DNA of 9,679 bases from Bacteroidia bacterium (GTDB taxonomy: Bacteria; Bacteroidota; Bacteroidia; Cytophagales; Cyclobacteriaceae), in assembly GCA_016650355.1 (NCBI GenBank), contig JAENVX010000172.1, forward strand, positions 1 through 9,679, given 5' to 3'. The notes under the pieces were generated by a model that was not told where the DNA came from, ran no database searches, and saw only the letters and a program-made list of their open reading frames with translations. The first letter of the stretch is position 1, and each line of letters begins with the position of its first letter. Of the stretch, positions 6,993-9,679 are shown piece by piece. The position numbers and the translations under genes were made by a program.

Positions 6993-8141
6993 ATGAAAAC
7001 GCAACTCAATCGCAGAGACTGGTTTAAATCCACACTTGCCATCACGGCAGGGTTAACACTTACTTCTTCCCTTACCGAAAGACTAATGGCTGCACCAATG
7101 AGTGAAGCAGAGCGTGTATTTTTCGGATTAGGGAGTAAATCGAATCAGAAGGTTCGTCTTAATTCAAATGAAAACCCTTATGGACCTTCTGATAAAGCAA
7201 GGAAAGCCGTCATCGATGTGCTATCTCGTGGCAACAGGTATGCATTTACCGAGATGGTGGAATTGCAAAAGCAGATTGCCGAAAAGGAAGGCGTTGATCC
7301 CGATCATATTTTAATTGGGGCGGGATCAGGAGAGTTGTTGTGTCAAACCGGTATTGCTTATGGATTGGAAGGCGGGCGTGTGTTGTCTGCGTATCCAACT
7401 TTTCCGTTGCTGATGAATTATGCCCAGCAGATGAAAGCCACCTGGGACAAAGTAGATCTCAACGAAAAGCTGGAGCACAATTATGAAGCGCTGGCCTCGG
7501 CTATAAAGAGTGATACACGGTTGGTGTTTTCCTGTAACCCTAACAATCCAACGGGTACCGTTGTCAGTGATTCTATTGTAAAATCATTTTGTGAGGAGGC
7601 TTCAAAAAAAACATTGGTCTATGCCGATGAAGCTTATCTGGAATTTCTGGAGCCAGCTCAGCAAAAATCGATGGTGCCTTTGGTTCAGAATAATCCAAAC
7701 CTGATTGTCTCTAAAACATTTTCAAAAATTTATGGATTGGCCGGTTTACGCATTGGGTATATCGTGGGCCACCCGGATACGCTGAAGAAAGTAGCGCAGT
7801 ATGGAGATACCATTTCAGCGAGCCAGACTGCCATTGCTGCAGCAAAAGCCAGTTTGGGCGATGAAGATTTTATGAAGCTGACGCGCGTGAAAAATGCGGT
7901 GGCCCGTAAAGTACTTACCGACTACCTCGATCAAAAGAAAATAATGACCGGCACATCGGTGACGAATGTATTGTTGTTCCCCGCACCAAAAGATGGCAAG
8001 ACTATTTTAACCCAACTCGAAGAGAAGGGCTATCTCATCCGTATCTGGGATTATCAGCAAAAAGAATGGTGCCGTGTAAGCATTGGCACGCAAGAGGAAA
8101 TGAAGGGATTTGTAAAGGTGTTTGATGAGGTTGTAGCGTAG
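6993..8141 (+). CDS. HisC-like PLP aminotransferase with Tat signal peptide
   Basis: The 382-residue product is a fold-type I (class I/II) aminotransferase close to histidinol-phosphate aminotransferase. Visible family motifs are LNSNENPYGP (56-65), a glycine-rich cofactor loop GAGSGELL (109-116), NPNNPTG (182-188) with the PLP-contacting Asn185, YADEAY (210-215) with Asp212 and Tyr215, SKTFSKIYGLAGLRIGY (240-256) with the Schiff-base Lys245, and RVSIGT (361-366) with the substrate-carboxylate Arg361. The N-terminus NRRDWFKSTLAITAGLTLTSSL reads as a twin-arginine signal (Arg7-Arg8), with likely cleavage near residues 33-34 and mature protein starting around Ala34-Pro35. Cytoplasmic HisC enzymes lack this leader. 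Export through Tat would suit a protein that binds PLP before translocation. No his genes are nearby, so a role in histidine synthesis is unlikely. The amino donor and acceptor are unknown. ATG 6993 is required to retain the signal. Confidence 0.9.
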   Translation: MKTQLNRRDWFKSTLAITAGLTLTSSLTERLMAAPMSEAERVFFGLGSKSNQKVRLNSNENPYGPSDKARKAVIDVLSRGNRYAFTEMVELQKQIAEKEGVDPDHILIGAGSGELLCQTGIAYGLEGGRVLSAYPTFPLLMNYAQQMKATWDKVDLNEKLEHNYEALASAIKSDTRLVFSCNPNNPTGTVVSDSIVKSFCEEASKKTLVYADEAYLEFLEPAQQKSMVPLVQNNPNLIVSKTFSKIYGLAGLRIGYIVGHPDTLKKVAQYGDTISASQTAIAAAKASLGDEDFMKLTRVKNAVARKVLTDYLDQKKIMTGTSVTNVLLFPAPKDGKTILTQLEEKGYLIRIWDYQQKEWCRVSIGTQEEMKGFVKVFDEVVA

Positions 8142-8151
8142 TATAATAAGG

Positions 8152-8180
8152 GTATATCGGACACTTTGTGCCCGATATAC
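8152..8180. terminator. Strong hairpin after the aminotransferase gene (possible bidirectional terminator or site remnant)
   Basis: GTATATCGG (8152-8160) pairs perfectly with CCGATATAC (8172-8180). Inside, CAC (8162-8164) pairs with GTG (8168-8170) around a TTT loop, with a single A-C mismatch between the two stems. That gives 12 base pairs in 29 nt, starting 10 nt after the aminotransferase stop. It is the strongest short hairpin in the window and is well placed to end that transcript. It lacks a following U-tract on the + strand. It also lies directly next to the left boundary repeat at 8185, so it may instead belong to a recombination-site-like structure. Confidence 0.5.
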
Positions 8181-8184
8181 AAAC

Positions 8185-8202
8185 GTTGCCAGCAATTGGG
8201 TT
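8185..8202 (+). repeat. Left inverted repeat flanking the orphan secreted-protein gene
   Basis: GTTGCCAGCAATTGGGTT is the reverse complement, at 16 of 18 positions, of the sequence at 9300-9317 on the other side of the gene at 8284-9246. The two mismatches are adjacent and central. A short direct repeat, ACGTTGCC, overlaps it at 8183-8190 and recurs at 9276-9283. TTTAGTTTCA at 8217-8226 recurs exactly at 9361-9370. Several shared words on both sides of one gene are unlikely to be chance. Confidence 0.6.
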
Positions 8203-8283
8203 GGCTCCGGGGACAGTTTAGTTTCAAAGAAATAATTCGAGTGACAAAAAAGCTGGGTGAAAGGATAACATTAAATTGACTAA

Positions 8284-9246
8284 ATGACAGCTCGACTATT
8301 TGTACTACTTTTCTTAATTACCTTTTCAACCGCGGGACAAGAAAGCATTTCATACGAACAAGTAGCTTGGGAATTTTACAATGACAAGATTCTTAAAGGT
8401 AAAGAGATAAAAAAAGGGACTACCTTTTGGGGACCAACTGAAAGCCATTGCTATCTATTTCGGGATAAGTTATGTTCAAAAGAGCTAGGCTTTAACGTCC
8501 TTAACAAAGAACAAAGGACATCCAGCTCCGAGAATTCAAGATTCACCTATACACACCTGGACAGATTCAAATTAAGGGATCCAGGAAGGGGTAAGTTTCC
8601 AAGGGTTTATATGACCATGTCATTTTCAAACCATGAGAACCAACAAATTGTCACGGTAGTTGAGGAATACAAAAAGAGCTCGGTTTTTTATCATATTGAA
8701 ATGCTTGACGATGGGAAAATCAAGAATTGGTGTTCACGTACATGGGGAGAAAGCAGTAACCCGCCTTCTAGCAGCATTTCGAACAACGATGTGAAAAATG
8801 AATTGATAGGTGTCTGGGGAATGTATAAAGACAAACATCCTGACGGTGGGGGTTCATTTGACCCTCCGTATATGTATATTGAATTTACAGAAAACAATAA
8901 ATACAACAGAATCTTCCTTCATAAAAAAATTAACTCGATGTATTTTGGTACCTACGAACTCGTCAACGACAGTTTGATTATGTTCCATGAAAGTATCGGA
9001 ACCAGTGGAACTCATAAAGGATTGATAAAGGCCAACACCGTTAGACTGTATAGTTTAAATGGAGGTTTTATGGAGCTATGGGAAGACTGGGATAGAATTT
9101 TATGGAAAAGCGTAAAGAAATTTGGTCATAAGCAAAAATACCGTCAGTTGACAGGGGAAGAAATTAAGAAATTGGAGGCAGTGAAAACACAATTAATGAC
9201 AGACTATTCATTAATAAAGGACACTGGAGAGAAAAAAGACGATTGA
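8284..9246 (+). CDS. Secreted or periplasmic protein of unknown function, possible lipocalin-like C-terminal half
   Basis: I do not recognise this 320-residue protein. It starts with a Sec-type signal peptide (TARLFVLLFLITFSTAG), with likely cleavage after Ala17. No lipobox cysteine is present at the cleavage site, so it is probably not a lipoprotein. The mature part has cysteines at 56, 64 and 150. A Ser/Asn-rich linker (about 156-169) separates two halves. The second half, ELIGVWGMYKD...YMYIEFTENNKYNRIFL...FGTYELVNDSLIMF (173-234), has the alternating pattern of lipocalin-like beta-barrel domains that open with 'LxGxW' and continue with 'xxxFxxxxxY'. This resemblance is suggestive only. The C-terminus is a charged helix (287-320). 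Nine of 13 arginines use AGA/AGG, against 4 of 15 in the aminotransferase gene by hand count, hinting at separate origin. ATG 8284 is chosen because it retains the signal peptide. Confidence 0.8.
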   Translation: MTARLFVLLFLITFSTAGQESISYEQVAWEFYNDKILKGKEIKKGTTFWGPTESHCYLFRDKLCSKELGFNVLNKEQRTSSSENSRFTYTHLDRFKLRDPGRGKFPRVYMTMSFSNHENQQIVTVVEEYKKSSVFYHIEMLDDGKIKNWCSRTWGESSNPPSSSISNNDVKNELIGVWGMYKDKHPDGGGSFDPPYMYIEFTENNKYNRIFLHKKINSMYFGTYELVNDSLIMFHESIGTSGTHKGLIKANTVRLYSLNGGFMELWEDWDRILWKSVKKFGHKQKYRQLTGEEIKKLEAVKTQLMTDYSLIKDTGEKKDD

Positions 9247-9299
9247 CAAGCAGACTTCTTTAATTTTAACGACTCACGTTGCCGACTCATTAAAGGGCG

Positions 9300-9317
9300 A
9301 ACCCAACAGCTGGCAAC
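9300..9317 (-). repeat. Right inverted repeat flanking the orphan secreted-protein gene
   Basis: AACCCAACAGCTGGCAAC matches the reverse complement of 8185-8202 at 16 of 18 positions. Its first bases (9301-9307, ACCCAAC) also fit the integron R'' consensus RYYYAAC exactly. The copy lies 53 nt after the stop codon of the orphan gene and forms the outer left edge of the long palindrome at 9301-9480. Confidence 0.6.
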
Positions 9318-9480
9318 AATGTGCATGAGCCATAGCGCTATTTCTGTGTTGCATTATAGTTTTAGTTTCATAATTTCGTTCGGTGTCGTGGGACAAAACG
9401 CAGCAGGTCGCTAAAGCCATTCCTTCGTCATTTGGCTTTAGCTCCTATGCCGCGCTACGTCTCATGCACCAGCGTTGTGC
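9301..9480. repeat. Long imperfect palindrome, attC-like in layout
   Basis: The main stem pairs 9321-9338 with 9452-9469 at 16 of 18 positions, beginning GTGCATGAG and answered by CTCATGCAC. Outside it, after a bulge of about seven bases on the left arm, GCTGG (9309-9313) faces CCAGC (9469-9473), and AAC (9305-9307) faces GTT (9474-9476). A nested hairpin GCTAAAGCCA / TGGCTTTAGC (9410-9419 / 9433-9442) sits within. The ends read ACCCAAC and GTTGTGC, the RYYYAAC...GTTRRRY order of integron attC sites, though the right end departs from consensus at one position. At 180 nt it is longer than typical attC sites. The folding potential is plain; the attC identity is a hypothesis. Confidence 0.6.
9410..9442. 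repeat. Nested 10-bp perfect hairpin inside the long palindrome
   Basis: GCTAAAGCCA (9410-9419) and TGGCTTTAGC (9433-9442) are exact reverse complements separated by 13 nt. The hairpin lies on the right half of the long palindrome, making it asymmetric. No U-tract follows on the + strand. It may be a terminator-like element or a folding determinant of the larger structure. Confidence 0.6.
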
Positions 9481-9484
9481 ACAA
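9475..9484. repeat. Perfect 10-bp palindrome TTGTGCACAA at the right end of the long palindrome
   Basis: TTGTGCACAA is its own reverse complement and overlaps the proposed right core (GTTGTGC). It could serve as a binding site for a dimeric protein or simply be part of the repeat family. Only the symmetry is shown by the sequence. Confidence 0.4.
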
Positions 9485-9679
9485 TTTTTATCAAAGATGA
9501 GTCTTCGGTTGGAGTTTGATATTAAGAAAAATAAGATGAAAAGATTATGGGGACGGGTTGTTAAGCAAGTTAATGCCCTGCATTAAAGCGATTGGCTGAC
9601 GAAGCGAGTTAAAAGAAGAAAGGACAGAGAAGCAGGATTTTAGAAGAGCTTCGAAAGCGAATCGAAGAGAAGCCCAAGC
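9485..9679. other. Right-hand stretch with no supported gene
   Basis: After the long palindrome the remaining sequence is purine-rich on the + strand and holds no convincing start or coding region on either strand. A short hairpin CTTCGA / TCGAAG (9649-9654 / 9662-9667) lies near the edge. Two frames are open to the window end: a reverse-strand frame from about 9553 and a + frame after a stop near 9610. Neither has recognisable motifs. No tRNA-like cloverleaf was seen. The stretch may be the start of another cassette or a degraded gene. Confidence 0.5.

Larger units (their letters stand above)
8185..9480 (+). mobile_element. Candidate gene cassette or small mobile unit carrying one secreted orphan protein
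   Basis: The unit is defined by the near-identical inverted repeat (8185-8202 and 9300-9317), shared direct words on both sides, and a long palindromic structure at its right end (9301-9480). It holds one complete gene in about 1.3 kb and no integrase or transposase. The arginine codon use of that gene differs from its left neighbour's. An integron-type cassette, where a single gene is followed by an attC palindrome, is the closest known plan. A non-autonomous inverted-repeat element that captured a gene is the alternative. Exact boundaries cannot be set without an empty site. The repeats are observed; mobility is inferred. Confidence 0.4.

Noticed and set aside
9383..9586. 67-codon + strand open frame starting at GTG
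   Set aside because: It runs through the right half of the long palindrome, so its amino-acid sequence is dictated by repeat DNA. It has no domain, no ribosome site and a GTG start. It is most likely an accidental frame over a non-coding repeat.
9553..9679. Reverse-strand frame open to the window edge, and a + frame ending in LEELRKRIEEKPK
   Set aside because: Both are short, cut by the window end and lack starts or motifs. Neither can be supported over the other without the sequence beyond 9679.
1..9679. CRISPR array, rRNA or tRNA genes, transposase or phage genes
   Set aside because: No regularly spaced direct repeats, cloverleaf patterns, rRNA-like conserved stretches or DDE/tyrosine recombinase motifs were seen on either strand.

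Overview
This window looks like a stretch of a Bacteroidetes chromosome, probably a Cytophagia/Cytophagales-type bacterium. The lineage call rests on family resemblance: a Bacteroidetes-style long IleRS with a GIHH signature, an LspA with a GNVIDS active-site box and a long insert, a membrane-anchored MutS-like protein, start codons without a clear Shine-Dalgarno, and moderate to low GC. The exact genus cannot be read from the sequence. Every supported gene is on the + strand.

Region 1 (2-6871) is a compact housekeeping block that reads like an operon. It holds the 3' end of an RND/MMPL-type permease, ileS (isoleucyl-tRNA synthetase), lspA (lipoprotein signal peptidase II), a free methionine-(R)-sulfoxide reductase of the GAF/fRMsr family, and a MutS-like ATPase with predicted transmembrane helices. 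Gaps are 30, 71, 32 and 8 nt. A 121-nt gap with a small hairpin follows. Region 2 (6993-8141) is a fold-type I PLP aminotransferase of the HisC group that carries a twin-arginine (Tat) signal.

Region 3 (about 8142-9679) has a different character. A strong hairpin sits just after the aminotransferase stop. Next comes a secreted orphan protein (8284-9246) whose arginine codon use differs from its neighbour's. It is bracketed by an 18-nt inverted repeat (16/18 identical, 8185-8202 and 9300-9317). Downstream lies a roughly 180-nt imperfect palindrome (9301-9480) that can fold like an oversized integron attC site. I read 8185-9480 as a candidate gene cassette or small mobile unit without its own recombinase. 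The remaining 9485-9679 shows no gene I can support.

The most noteworthy points are: the candidate cassette and its palindromic end; the swapped HIGH signature (GIHH) in IleRS, which in type 2 IleRS is linked to mupirocin hyper-resistance; a 21-bp palindromic mini-insert in the fRMsr gene that adds the residues AMPAGRQ; a membrane-tethered MutS paralogue co-transcribed with the oxidised-methionine repair enzyme; and an aminotransferase apparently exported by Tat. All family assignments come from motif recognition by eye. No database search was run.
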